A DNA stretch of 64,000 nt from Saccharofermentans sp. (lineage in GTDB: Bacteria > Bacillota > Clostridia > Saccharofermentanales > Saccharofermentanaceae), in assembly GCA_024692235.1 (NCBI GenBank), contig JAILMW010000005.1, forward strand, positions 1 through 64,000, read 5' to 3'. The translations under genes and the position numbers were made by a program. Each line of letters opens with the position of its first letter. Position 1 is the first letter of the stretch. The notes under the pieces are model-generated. The model had not been told where the DNA came from and did no database searches. It saw only the letters and a list, made by a program, of their open reading frames with translations. Of this stretch, positions 28,001 to 35,846 are shown piece after piece.

Positions 28001-29333
28001 CGCAAGGATCTGCGAGGAGATCGAAGCTGCATCAGAAGGAACCGGATGCACTGTAAAAGCCTCGGCCGGGGATATGACCGAGATGAGCACCTACCTTACC
28101 GGCACAGGTCTAACTATGTACCTGTATGGAAAGGATGCAGATACACTTAAAGATTACAGTAAGGAACTTGTCAGCATCATAGAAGCAGAACCCGGATTTA
28201 CAAATGTATCTGACGGTACCGAGGACGGCGACAAAACGCTTCATCTCGTAATCGACAAAGACAAGGCGATAGAATACGGGCTTACTGTTGCACAGATCTA
28301 CACGACTATAGCTTCCAGAATAGAGACTTCTGTTGTCTCGACAACTATTACCGTGGACGGAGCCGAGATGGATGTTATTATTTATGACACCACTGATCCC
28401 GTTACAAAGGAAAACCTTCTTGAGATAGAGTTCGAAACGCAGAGCTCAGCCTCTTCAGCGGTCAGCACTTCTTCATTTTCTGTAAATCAAGAAGCTGAGG
28501 ATACGGATGAGGAAGCAGAAGATGAGCCTACCTCACATAAACTTAAAGAATTTGCCACGGTAGAAGAGACCATGTCGCTTGGCGTCATCAACCGCAAGAA
28601 CCAGACCCGCTACATGACTATTACTGCTGATCTTGAAGAAGGCGAGAACCTTACCTTAAAGACAAGGGAGCTTTCGCCTAAGATCAAGGAGTGGGCAAAG
28701 ACCCTCCCTCAGGGCTATAAGGTAGAGACCGGCGGTCAGAGCATACAGATAAACGACATGCTTTCGAAGATGGGCCTGATGATCATGCTCAGTCTCCTGC
28801 TGATATACCTGATCATGGTGGCGCAGTTCCAGAGCCTGCTTTCACCTTTCATAGTTATGTTCACGATCCCGCTGGCATTTACCGGAGGAATGGTCGCGCT
28901 TCTGATCTCAGGAGAGCAGATCTCGCTCCTTTCCCTGATGGGATTCCTGATCCTGATCGGAACTGTAGTTAATAACGGTATCGTATTCGTTGACTACACC
29001 AACCAGCTCCGTATCGGAGGACTTGAAAGAAGGGAAGCTCTCGTGGCGACCGGTAAGACAAGAATGAGGCCTATCCTTATGACTGCTCTTACTACGATCC
29101 TTGCAATGTCCATGATGATCTTCGGTACGGGTATGGCATCCCAGCTCGGTAAGGGTATGTCCATCGTTATCGCAGGCGGCCTTATGTATGCGACATTGAT
29201 GACGCTTTACATAGTTCCCGTTATGTATGACATCCTCTTCAAGAAGAAGCCTCTTAATGTTGATGTCGGAAGCGATCTTGACGAAGCTATCGACGATGCT
29301 GCAGAGTATCTTGCCTCCTTGAACGCTAAGTAA
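25032..29333 (+). CDS. RND-family efflux transporter with large coiled-coil insertion
   Basis: Proton-driven exporter of the AcrB/HAE1 type. The first helix (about 17-37) and first porter segment are normal. The proton-relay helix has LGIGMLVDNSIVVMENI, with its conserved Asp, and helices 7-12 end with the NNGIVFVDYTNQLR segment. The protein has 1433 residues against about 1030 for AcrB. Most of the excess is a Glu/Ala/Gln-rich heptad region at about residues 196-560 inserted in the first porter domain, plus a short acidic Ser-rich linker near 1145-1175. A Gram-positive has no outer membrane, so the coiled coil may span the wall or take the place of an adaptor. GAGG precedes the ATG. No MarR/TetR regulator is adjacent. 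Confidence 0.9.
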   Translation: MNKRNRGGGIEGFSVRKPFTVLVAVIAVIAMSLVSLRNITTDLLPAFGLPYLLVITTYPGASPERVEEQVGKPMERTLGTVSGVKNVYTINQENYCVTELEFEDGTDMDSAMVRVSEQLAQVTAQLPDMCGTPSIMELSLDMVATTYISVTYEGMDIYELSEFVNDEVLPYIERQDGVASVNAIGLIEKSIKVDLNQKKIDALNDKILETVNEQLEEAREALDEARRQVEEGQAALEQSEAAFGSTMSSAIFSQFDSAAESAANTIKNELFSLISILDNLSGIISAAENIADEAEEEVDSISAAISETREQLSGVISTLNELQNKASELQSSIEEAQAKLEEYSEQGLEEDQAALEQEIEAMQAELEEIMQQISEGTATQEELEAKLQELTAELGEAAENAQITAIAKETQEKLSALASELNELIAELNTEAGQIDGSSVSALISSVSDLMQTLGKVSALLSQIENISPAGSSASEAASSAKEMLQSLYDALDDIPALLATLESTFAGLTQAQLDAAVQFSAAASQLTQAQEQLNEAEKQYEEGKAQALESADVDKLLTAAMLSQLIYAQNFAMPAGYIDDENDQSWLLKVGDEYDNTEDIAQAFLVDNDLIGTVRLSDIADVTIIDNYGETYAKLNGSDAIILTVFKSSTASTNAVSDACAEALDELKAEYPGFTTVTIVDQGQYIDLILDDVVSSIITGALLAIAVLAIFLGSLTSTLVVAVSIPLSVMFALLLIYFTGYTLNIMTLAGLALGIGMLVDNSIVVMENIFRLRQKGIAPARAAVQGAKQVKSSIVASTLTTVCVFFPLVFTSGTVRDLLLPLGLTVGYCLAASLLAALTVVPAASSTLMKNVREKKHNLSEKIQNIYGNTLRWCLNHKIVPLGGAIALLAFSVYFAVRTGIVFLPNMSTNEISIQIEADEGLTAEEINDAVELVTERILEIDEIENISIMDMNAASSTAGGLLDGNTLSLSGSFSGYVTAGDDTDTQRIARICEEIEAASEGTGCTVKASAGDMTEMSTYLTGTGLTMYLYGKDADTLKDYSKELVSIIEAEPGFTNVSDGTEDGDKTLHLVIDKDKAIEYGLTVAQIYTTIASRIETSVVSTTITVDGAEMDVIIYDTTDPVTKENLLEIEFETQSSASSAVSTSSFSVNQEAEDTDEEAEDEPTSHKLKEFATVEETMSLGVINRKNQTRYMTITADLEEGENLTLKTRELSPKIKEWAKTLPQGYKVETGGQSIQINDMLSKMGLMIMLSLLLIYLIMVAQFQSLLSPFIVMFTIPLAFTGGMVALLISGEQISLLSLMGFLILIGTVVNNGIVFVDYTNQLRIGGLERREALVATGKTRMRPILMTALTTILAMSMMIFGTGMASQLGKGMSIVIAGGLMYATLMTLYIVPVMYDILFKKKPLNVDVGSDLDEAIDDAAEYLASLNAK

Positions 29334-29385
29334 AAAGTCAATTTTTTGTAACAGGTGCATAGCCCTTCAACAGGTCTGCAGGTAG

Positions 29386-29391
29386 TATAAT
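29386..29391 (+). promoter_or_regulatory. -10 box before the ParB-like/BMP gene
   Basis: Perfect TATAAT 53 bases before ATG 29444. No convincing -35 box, so an activator may be needed. Confidence 0.5.
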
Positions 29392-29443
29392 TACGACAAG
29401 ACAGACACAGACATCTTCTATAGTTCTATGAGGGTTTGAACAT

Positions 29444-31402
29444 ATGGCATCTACGCTTGATGAATATAACAGAGCGTGTAAGCTCGGCAAGAAGACTGTT
29501 CAGAAAGCATTAAGTGACGGTCGTTATCCGTATCTTCATGCATTGGATAACATGATCGATTCCAGAACTTCCATGACCGAGATCAAAGTCGGCACCATGG
29601 AGATACCGCTGGATCTTGTGGCAGGTACGGTAACCAAGGGAAGACAGGAGTCCTTTGCAAGGAACTTCATGCCTATCTTAGGACCCGAGACGGAATTCGG
29701 CACCAAGTGGATCCTCCTTTATAACTACCAGATGGAGAAGGGTATCTCCGACGCCATCAAGGTCATCGAGTTCATGGGCAAGTTCTATGTAGTCGAGGGC
29801 AATAAGAGGGTATCTGTTCTTAAGTATCTGGAACAGCCTACGATCCTTGCAGACGTTACGAGGATCCTTCCTCCGATGTCGGATGATCCCGAAGTTAAGA
29901 TCTACTTCGAATTCCTGGAATTCTATAAGAGTTCTCAGATATATAACATCAAATTCTCGGAAGAAGGTTCATATGAGAAGCTTGCCGAAGAGATGGGACT
30001 TACCTTGGGTGAGCAGTGGGACGAAGATACCATTATGGATCTTAAGTCCGCTTACCTTAATTTCTCCAAAGCATATACGGCAGGCGGCGGTAATGCCTTC
30101 TCGATAACTATCGGAGATGCATTTCTCGTATATATAGGAATGTACCGCTACAAGAGTCTCGTAGGTGCTCTTCCCGAAGAGATAAAGAAGAACCTGAGTC
30201 AGATATGGCAGGAGATAAGGATCCGCGCCAACGCTAATCAGATAACATTCTCCGAGGAGCCTACCCTTCAGAAGAAGACGGTGATCCCCATTATCGACAC
30301 CATTATGAAGAAGACTTATAGCGAGCAGCATCCGCTGAAGATATTCTTCCTCTATAACGGCGAGATAGCAAAGTCGCGCTGGATCAACGGACACGAGCAG
30401 GGAAGACTGGAACTTGAGAGAAAGTATCCGGGGATAATAAGGACCCTTGCCGCAGATTGCCTTCCGACGGAAGAAGAGTTCGATAATGCGGTGGATTCGG
30501 CTGCAAGAGACGGTGCCGATATGATCATAACGACATCTCCCATACAGATGGAGCATGCCTTAAGAGCGGCCGTCAAATATCCGAATATCAAGTTCCTTAA
30601 CTGTTCGGTACATCTTGCTCACAGTGCCGTAAGAACGTACTACGGAAGGATGTATGAGGCGAAGTTCCTTCTCGGAGTCCTTGCCGCATCCATAGCAAAG
30701 GATCACAGGATAGGTTATGTAAGTACATATCCCATCTGCGGTAATATCGCCAACATAAATGCATTTGCAATAGGTGCATCCATGGTGGACCCCGAGGCGA
30801 AGATATACCTTACATGGTCCTGTCTTAAGGATGAGTACTGGAGAGAGTACATAAAGGAGAATGACCTTAAGATAGTATCGGGACCGGACCTTATAAGACC
30901 TACCAACGCCGATAATGAGTACGGATTATATTCTCGAAATGATGACGGTACCATAACCAACATCGCCTTCCCTAAGTGGAACTGGGGAAGATATTATGAT
31001 CTTATCGTACAGACCGTCTTGAACGGTGCATGGGATGCGGAAGTGGCGGACGCCAAGGACAGAGCGATAAATTACTGGTGGGGAATGACTTCAGGCGTGA
31101 TAGATATCTCACAATGTGATATCATACCTTACTGTACGGCAAAATTGATTTCGGCCATGAAGAAGTCCATAACGTCGGATGTATGCAATCCTTTCGACGG
31201 CGAACTTCGTTCCCAGTTCGGTATCATCAAGCCGGAAGACAGCCCCAGGCTTACGAATGAAGAGATCATCAACATGAACTGGTTAAATGACAATGTCGTC
31301 GGTTCGATCCCCAGGTTCGAAGAGCTTACGGAAGCGGCACAGGAGACCGTTAAGGCCAACGGAATGCCGATCGTGGGCAGAGGAGAGACAGGTATAGCAT
31401 GA
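29444..31402 (+). CDS. Cytoplasmic ParB-like / BMP (nucleoside-binding) fusion protein
   Basis: Two parts are visible. Residues 48-130 resemble the ParB/Srx fold: EIPLDLVAGT, then FYVVEGNKRVSVLKYLE (115-131), equivalent to the ParB box with Gly-Asn-Lys-Arg. Residues from about 298 match the BMP/PnrA-type nucleoside-binding fold (IFFLYNGEIAKSRWINGHEQ, then DMIITTSP and LLGVLAASIAKDHRIGYV). Despite the binding-protein homology there is no signal peptide or lipobox, so it should stay in the cytoplasm and sense a ligand rather than feed an ABC importer. No permease or ATPase genes are near. GAGGG precedes the ATG. It overlaps the phosphoesterase gene by 4 bases (ATGA). Domain reading is confident; function is unknown. 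Confidence 0.82.
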   Translation: MASTLDEYNRACKLGKKTVQKALSDGRYPYLHALDNMIDSRTSMTEIKVGTMEIPLDLVAGTVTKGRQESFARNFMPILGPETEFGTKWILLYNYQMEKGISDAIKVIEFMGKFYVVEGNKRVSVLKYLEQPTILADVTRILPPMSDDPEVKIYFEFLEFYKSSQIYNIKFSEEGSYEKLAEEMGLTLGEQWDEDTIMDLKSAYLNFSKAYTAGGGNAFSITIGDAFLVYIGMYRYKSLVGALPEEIKKNLSQIWQEIRIRANANQITFSEEPTLQKKTVIPIIDTIMKKTYSEQHPLKIFFLYNGEIAKSRWINGHEQGRLELERKYPGIIRTLAADCLPTEEEFDNAVDSAARDGADMIITTSPIQMEHALRAAVKYPNIKFLNCSVHLAHSAVRTYYGRMYEAKFLLGVLAASIAKDHRIGYVSTYPICGNIANINAFAIGASMVDPEAKIYLTWSCLKDEYWREYIKENDLKIVSGPDLIRPTNADNEYGLYSRNDDGTITNIAFPKWNWGRYYDLIVQTVLNGAWDAEVADAKDRAINYWWGMTSGVIDISQCDIIPYCTAKLISAMKKSITSDVCNPFDGELRSQFGIIKPEDSPRLTNEEIINMNWLNDNVVGSIPRFEELTEAAQETVKANGMPIVGRGETGIA

Positions 31403-32013
31403 GAGTATTGGTAGTCGCCGACGAAGAAGATAAGCGTATCTACGACTATTTCAAGAAGGAAAGGGTTGAGGGTGTTGAGCTCATCATCTCATGCGGTGAC
31501 TTAAAACCCGGTTATCTGGACTTTCTGGTATCTATGGTCAATGTTCCTCTTATCTATGTTCACGGCAACCACGACGATGCTCTTCTTAAGAACCCTCCTC
31601 CTGGAGACTGTATAGAAGATACCGTTTATGAATATAACGGATACAGATTTTTCGGTCTCGGCGGAAGCATGCGCTACAGGAAAGACAGCAAGTGCATGTA
31701 TACCGAGACTCAGATGAGACTTCGTGCCACCAAGGCGACTCCCAAGATCTATATGAAAAGAGGAATAGACGTCCTCGTAACTCATGCCCCCGCCAAGGGC
31801 TACGGAGATCTTGAGGATCTCCCTCATCACGGCTTTGAGACATTCAATTACATAATGAACAGATACAGGCCTTCTTATATGTTCCACGGTCATGTGCATG
31901 CGAACTACGGAAGGAACATAAAGATATTCCAGGATCACGAATCAGGCACCAAGATCGTCAATGCCTACGGCTATCAGATATTGGATCTTCCGGACCTCGG
32001 ACGAATCTCTTGA
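31399..32013 (+). CDS. Calcineurin-like metallophosphoesterase coupled to the BMP fusion
   Basis: A 204-residue compact phosphoesterase. Metal-binding motifs: D8 in VVADEE (usual D-x-H, but the His is missing), GDLKPG (D34), GNHDD (N57, H58), VTHAPAKGYGD and GHVHANYG. The change of D-x-H to D-E-E at motif I is unusual and could alter metal preference or activity. The ATGA overlap with the upstream fusion gene argues for a shared complex or pathway, possibly hydrolysing a nucleotide that the BMP domain senses. The gene ends 3 bases from the convergent DUF4353 gene. Confidence 0.88.
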   Translation: MRVLVVADEEDKRIYDYFKKERVEGVELIISCGDLKPGYLDFLVSMVNVPLIYVHGNHDDALLKNPPPGDCIEDTVYEYNGYRFFGLGGSMRYRKDSKCMYTETQMRLRATKATPKIYMKRGIDVLVTHAPAKGYGDLEDLPHHGFETFNYIMNRYRPSYMFHGHVHANYGRNIKIFQDHESGTKIVNAYGYQILDLPDLGRIS

Positions 32014-32016
32014 CGG

Positions 32017-33135
32017 TCAGTAAGGCCTTCCTTGGTCCGGAGGGATCATACCGCCTTCCGGCGCTCCGCCTTGGCCCTCGGGGCCCATTCCGCCGGTAAA
32101 TTGAGACGGAATTGTGTCTGTCTCCTCTCCGTTTATGATGAGTGTGCCCCCGTAAAACGAGGCCGTTGTATCGTAATCACAAGGTGAGGGTCCGTTGATT
32201 ATTATAGTGCCGCCGTTGATGATGATGTCTCCGTTGGAATCGATGCCATCCGTATCTCCCTGTGCCATATCGATCGTAATGTTACCTCCGTTGATGATAA
32301 CAGCAGGGACGTGCTCGTCGTCCTTCTGAGCTGCGTTTATCCCGTCGTCGGAGGCATTGATCGTTATATCGCCTTCGTTGATGATCACATTGGTCGATTC
32401 AAGACCTTCTGCGGCGGTTATTTCCGCTTCTGTCGAATCTATCTGCAATATACTGTCGGCGTGTATTCCGTCATCTCCGGTAACTATCGATATATCGCCG
32501 TCCGCTATAAGAAGCGATCCGTCAACGTGGATCCCGTCATTGCATGATTCGATCTCATATGAGCCTCCGGCGATCACCATATCACCCTTACAGGCTATCC
32601 CATGCGCTACAGGCGATGTGACAGTCAGTGAACCATCCCCGTTTAGGGTAAGATCTGTCTGTGACCAGATGACACCGTCGATATCATCGCCTTCGTAAGT
32701 TTCTGAATTTTCTCCTCCGGTAAGAATGCTGTCACCTTCCAGAGTGATCTTGACCTTGCCGGCGGATAAGATGAGTATGGTTGCCGCATCACTGTTGGTT
32801 ATCATCGCATCTTTAAGGATAAGATGCACTTCATCGTCTTCTGATGCATCTACCAGGATCATTAAGTCTGCTGCAGACCCGGTAATAAGAAAAGATCCTT
32901 CTTCGGTGATCGTAATATCTTCGGAAGCGTTATCAAGATCGATAGTATCAATATCCGCTTCGTAAGAACTGTCCGAATCATCGTATGTTATTTCAAGTGT
33001 TTCCGTTGTCGGTATATAGGATGATATAACTGAAGATGAAGTCGTAATGGTATCGGGTGATTTTTGGCATGCTGCCATGGATATGCAAGTGATCAAAGAT
33101 ATGCTTAGCAGTATTCTGAGCTTTGGATTCTTCAT
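32017..33135 (-). CDS. Cthe_2159/DUF4353-type carbohydrate-binding lipoprotein
   Basis: Extracellular lipoprotein of 372 residues with signal peptide and lipobox SMAAC (Cys23). The body is a repetitive beta-helix: repeated Asn/Gly/Asp rungs such as VIINEGDITINASDDGINA and IIINGGTIIING. This matches the DUF4353 family, whose member Cthe_2159 binds acidic polysaccharide. The C-terminus is Gly/Pro/Gln-rich. I start at ATG 33135 (MKNPKLR), preceded by GGGAGGAG; an upstream frame extension lacks a ribosome site. It is the last gene of the operon with DUF4956, VTC and a two-component system. Confidence 0.85.
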   Translation of the reverse strand: MKNPKLRILLSISLITCISMAACQKSPDTITTSSSVISSYIPTTETLEITYDDSDSSYEADIDTIDLDNASEDITITEEGSFLITGSAADLMILVDASEDDEVHLILKDAMITNSDAATILILSAGKVKITLEGDSILTGGENSETYEGDDIDGVIWSQTDLTLNGDGSLTVTSPVAHGIACKGDMVIAGGSYEIESCNDGIHVDGSLLIADGDISIVTGDDGIHADSILQIDSTEAEITAAEGLESTNVIINEGDITINASDDGINAAQKDDEHVPAVIINGGNITIDMAQGDTDGIDSNGDIIINGGTIIINGPSPCDYDTTASFYGGTLIINGEETDTIPSQFTGGMGPEGQGGAPEGGMIPPDQGRPY

Positions 33136-33151
33136 GGTAATTCTCCTCCCT

Positions 33152-33823
33152 TTATAATTCAGCCGCTTCGTGCTGAAGCAGTGTAGAGATACTGATCTCA
33201 AGGTTACCGTTACGACATCTTACGGCATCCAGGAACTCCTTCTCATCGGAATCGTTTTTGAGTACTACTTCATAGGTAAGCTTAAACATAGAGCCCATAT
33301 TGGAAGTCTTGGATGATATAAGCTCGTGACTTTCCGTATATTTACGGAACAGATCATCAAAGACTGAAGTGTAATCAAGATCTTCGGGGATCATTATTCG
33401 TAGACTTTTGCGGCGGCCCGCGGATCTCTCATTTCCGAATCCTGTTAATTGATATATGAATATCATCCCTCCGATTACCATCGTGAATAATACTGCATAA
33501 AGGATATAGTTCATTCCTGTGAGAAGTCCTGCTGTCATTGCGGCGAAGACCGCGGCGATCTCCTTAGCAGTACCGGGTGCAGATCTGAACCTTACAAGAC
33601 TGAATGCGCCTGCTATCGCAACACCTGTTCCTATACTTCCGTTTACAGCCATGATCACTACACATACTATGGCGGGAAGCACTGCAAGCGTTCCTATAAA
33701 GCTTTTGCTGAACTTATTGCGATACATATGGACGCATGAGAACATAAGGCCAAGGATAAGTGACACTGCCAGAGGGATCAAAAAAGCAGTCCCCAAAGAG
33801 TCGTAATTTACGTTGTTAAGCAT
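33152..33823 (-). CDS. DUF4956 integral membrane protein
   Basis: A 223-residue protein with about four membrane helices in the first 130 residues (LGLMFSCVHMY, FIGTLAVLPAIVCVVIMAV, GVAIAGAFSLVRFRSAPGTA), then a cytoplasmic C-terminal domain of about 90 residues. GAFSLVRFRSAPGTAKEI is the family signature. Start at ATG 33823 (MLNNVNYD) with AAAGGAGG upstream, overlapping the end of the VTC gene. Neighbouring VTC and DUF4353 genes are frequent partners of this family. Confidence 0.85.
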   Translation of the reverse strand: MLNNVNYDSLGTAFLIPLAVSLILGLMFSCVHMYRNKFSKSFIGTLAVLPAIVCVVIMAVNGSIGTGVAIAGAFSLVRFRSAPGTAKEIAAVFAAMTAGLLTGMNYILYAVLFTMVIGGMIFIYQLTGFGNERSAGRRKSLRIMIPEDLDYTSVFDDLFRKYTESHELISSKTSNMGSMFKLTYEVVLKNDSDEKEFLDAVRCRNGNLEISISTLLQHEAAEL

Positions 33824-34544
33824 ACATAAGTCCTCCTTTATATGCATCATGTTCATTTTTGAATGAGTTCATGTAGTATTTGCCGTACTTGGAGAAAGAA
33901 GTCTTCTGAAGACCGGTCTCCCTTATAAATCGTATGAACCACGAAGGAATTGCACAGGTGACCTTAAGTTCGAGTATGGTAAGATCACGGTTTATGATAT
34001 TTTGTCCGTATACTCCGCTTCTGAGAGAAAGATCGTGATCTCTTGCCATGATGTTGGAATCAAGAGTGATCCTTATATCGGAGCCGTCTTTCGGGAAGAA
34101 AGCTTCTCGTTCGTAAGATATAAAAACCTTAGGCGACAGATCGTTATAAAATGCCCTGAAGTATGCGATCTCATTTTCTATCTGGGAGTGCCCGGGCTGT
34201 TCGCCGTTATCAGCCAGCCAGAACATTGCATCTTTTTCTTTCATGGCAACTCTTCTTTTGTATACTACGGAATCGTACTTTTTCTTAAGTTCTACAAAGA
34301 CATCTCCATCGCCGGACACTCTTTTATAGCTTCTTATTCGGAGCTTTTCTTTGTATGTCGGACCGTCAACGGATGTTCTTATCAATCTGTTGTCAGCTGT
34401 ATCGAAATAGATGTTTCTTATTGTTGTCCTGCCGTATCTGTCGAGACACATGATGCCTTTCATCATCTCTTCCAGGTATCTTCTTTCTGCGGGATCTAAT
34501 ATGTACTTGATCTCATATCTCATAAAAGTATTCAGGTATGACAT
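33816..34544 (-). CDS. VTC-domain protein (polyphosphate polymerase-like, CYTH fold)
   Basis: A 242-residue triphosphate-tunnel protein. The basic and acidic tunnel residues are visible: RYEIKYIL, RNIYFDTADN, YKEKLRIRSYK, VFVELKKKYDSVVYKRR and the C-terminal LTILELKVT. In yeast Vtc4 this domain makes polyphosphate; the reaction of bacterial stand-alone members is not settled. Start at ATG 34544 with AAGGAGAGG upstream; the frame extends upstream without a good site. It ends inside the start region of DUF4956, so the two are coupled. Confidence 0.85.
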   Translation of the reverse strand: MSYLNTFMRYEIKYILDPAERRYLEEMMKGIMCLDRYGRTTIRNIYFDTADNRLIRTSVDGPTYKEKLRIRSYKRVSGDGDVFVELKKKYDSVVYKRRVAMKEKDAMFWLADNGEQPGHSQIENEIAYFRAFYNDLSPKVFISYEREAFFPKDGSDIRITLDSNIMARDHDLSLRSGVYGQNIINRDLTILELKVTCAIPSWFIRFIRETGLQKTSFSKYGKYYMNSFKNEHDAYKGGLMYA

Positions 34545-34578
34545 TGTATTCGCCTCTCCTTCGACTGTTATGTGTACA

Positions 34579-34600
34579 GCATAAAGGGGCAACCTGAAAT
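34579..34600 (-). repeat. Conserved motif copy A (upstream of VTC)
   Basis: Minus-strand ATTTCAGGTTGCCCCTTTAT. Nearly identical to the motif at 36614-36634 and partly like 36541-36564. All three lie upstream of genes of this two-component cluster or of mgtE, so they may bind its response regulator. Confidence 0.4.
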
Positions 34601-34628
34601 GTATTTGAAAAAAGTCAGGGAAAAACGG

Positions 34629-35846
34629 TTAGATCAACACGGTTATAGTCATGGTCTTGCCGTCGGGACAATAAGCAGTTATCGTTCCTCCGTGAGATTG
34701 TACCACTGACTTTGCGATAGCAAGACCGATTCCGCTTCCGCCTGTATCGGAAGATCTCGAGCTGTCAGGTCTGTAGAAACGGTCAAACAGACGTTCCGTA
34801 TCAGGAGCTTCCTCGTAATCGCAACGATTGATCACTTCAATTTTGATCTTTCCGTGATGCTTGACAAGAATGAATCTTATCGTGCTTTTTGCGACGGAAT
34901 ACTTTATAGCGTTATCCAAAAGAACAGAAATAAGCCTTCTTACGGAATCTTTATCCCCGCTCATTATGACAACGTCTTCTATATCTGTTTCGATATCCTT
35001 GCCGACAGCTTTAGCTTGTGGCATGTACAGTTCCAATATTTCCCAAGAGATCCCGCTTATATCAAATGAATCCTTGTCTTTAACTACCTTGACCTCATCA
35101 AGTCTGGATAATACAACAAGGTCCTTTACGAGAAGTGACATCCGTCCGATCTGACGGCGTATGTTATATGTCCATTCGTCTTTGCCGTTTTGCATCTCGA
35201 TAATGTCAAGACTGGTAGCCATGGATGTGAGAGGTGTCTTGAGCTCGTGACTTGCATCTGTTATGAATTGCTTTTGGATATTGATATTCTGTTCCAATGG
35301 TCTTATTGCCTTGCTCGAAAGGAATAAAGACAGGAGGAAGGCAAGGATGATGCTTGATACGGATATTACTGCAGTAAGAATAAGAAGAGATCTGATCGAC
35401 TGCAATTCTCTTGAACAGTTTAAGAATACTACGACAGTCCCGTTCTCTTCTGTTGTCCTGGTATATCTGTAATCCTGTATATAGCCGCGGTCAAAGTGTT
35501 TATCAAGTGCTTCGGATGCATAATCGGCAGCTTTCTCTTCATTGACGGAAGCTATATGCTCCAGATCCTCATCCAGTATGTTACCGTTATCATCGACCGT
35601 GACGGTAAAGAATCTGGTCATGTAATTTGCTTCTTCGTCAGGAAGGGCCCTGAACGGACGATCGGGAGCCGGTTCACGGGGGAGAACGGGTCTGTAATCA
35701 AGGATAAGATCTATTGTCTTATCAATCCTTCCGGTAACTACTACGTAGTTTACGATATTTACAAGGCCGGATATCAGGATGATCACCATAAGGAAAGCAA
35801 TCAAGGATGCGGTTATTACTCGATATCTTATCTTGTCTATTATCAT
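34629..35846 (-). CDS. Sensor histidine kinase
   Basis: Membrane sensor kinase of 405 residues. Two helices (about 8-32 and 150-175) flank an extracellular domain of about 120 residues. The H-box is FITDASHELKTPLTSMATS, the N-box DNAIKYSV and the G-box GGSGIGLAIAKSVV. It starts at ATG 35846, overlapping the response regulator stop (ATGA). Upstream in-frame sequence at 35948 is regulator coding sequence in another frame. It most likely controls the VTC-DUF4956-DUF4353 genes downstream. Confidence 0.92.
   Translation of the reverse strand: MIIDKIRYRVITASLIAFLMVIILISGLVNIVNYVVVTGRIDKTIDLILDYRPVLPREPAPDRPFRALPDEEANYMTRFFTVTVDDNGNILDEDLEHIASVNEEKAADYASEALDKHFDRGYIQDYRYTRTTEENGTVVVFLNCSRELQSIRSLLILTAVISVSSIILAFLLSLFLSSKAIRPLEQNINIQKQFITDASHELKTPLTSMATSLDIIEMQNGKDEWTYNIRRQIGRMSLLVKDLVVLSRLDEVKVVKDKDSFDISGISWEILELYMPQAKAVGKDIETDIEDVVIMSGDKDSVRRLISVLLDNAIKYSVAKSTIRFILVKHHGKIKIEVINRCDYEEAPDTERLFDRFYRPDSSRSSDTGGSGIGLAIAKSVVQSHGGTITAYCPDGKTMTITVLI

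Noticed and set aside
29334..29443. Assembly join or transfer boundary between the housekeeping half and the accessory half
   Set aside because: The style of the coding sequence seems to shift slightly after 29.3 kb, but I cannot measure codon use or coverage, and no repeat, integrase or att-like site is seen.
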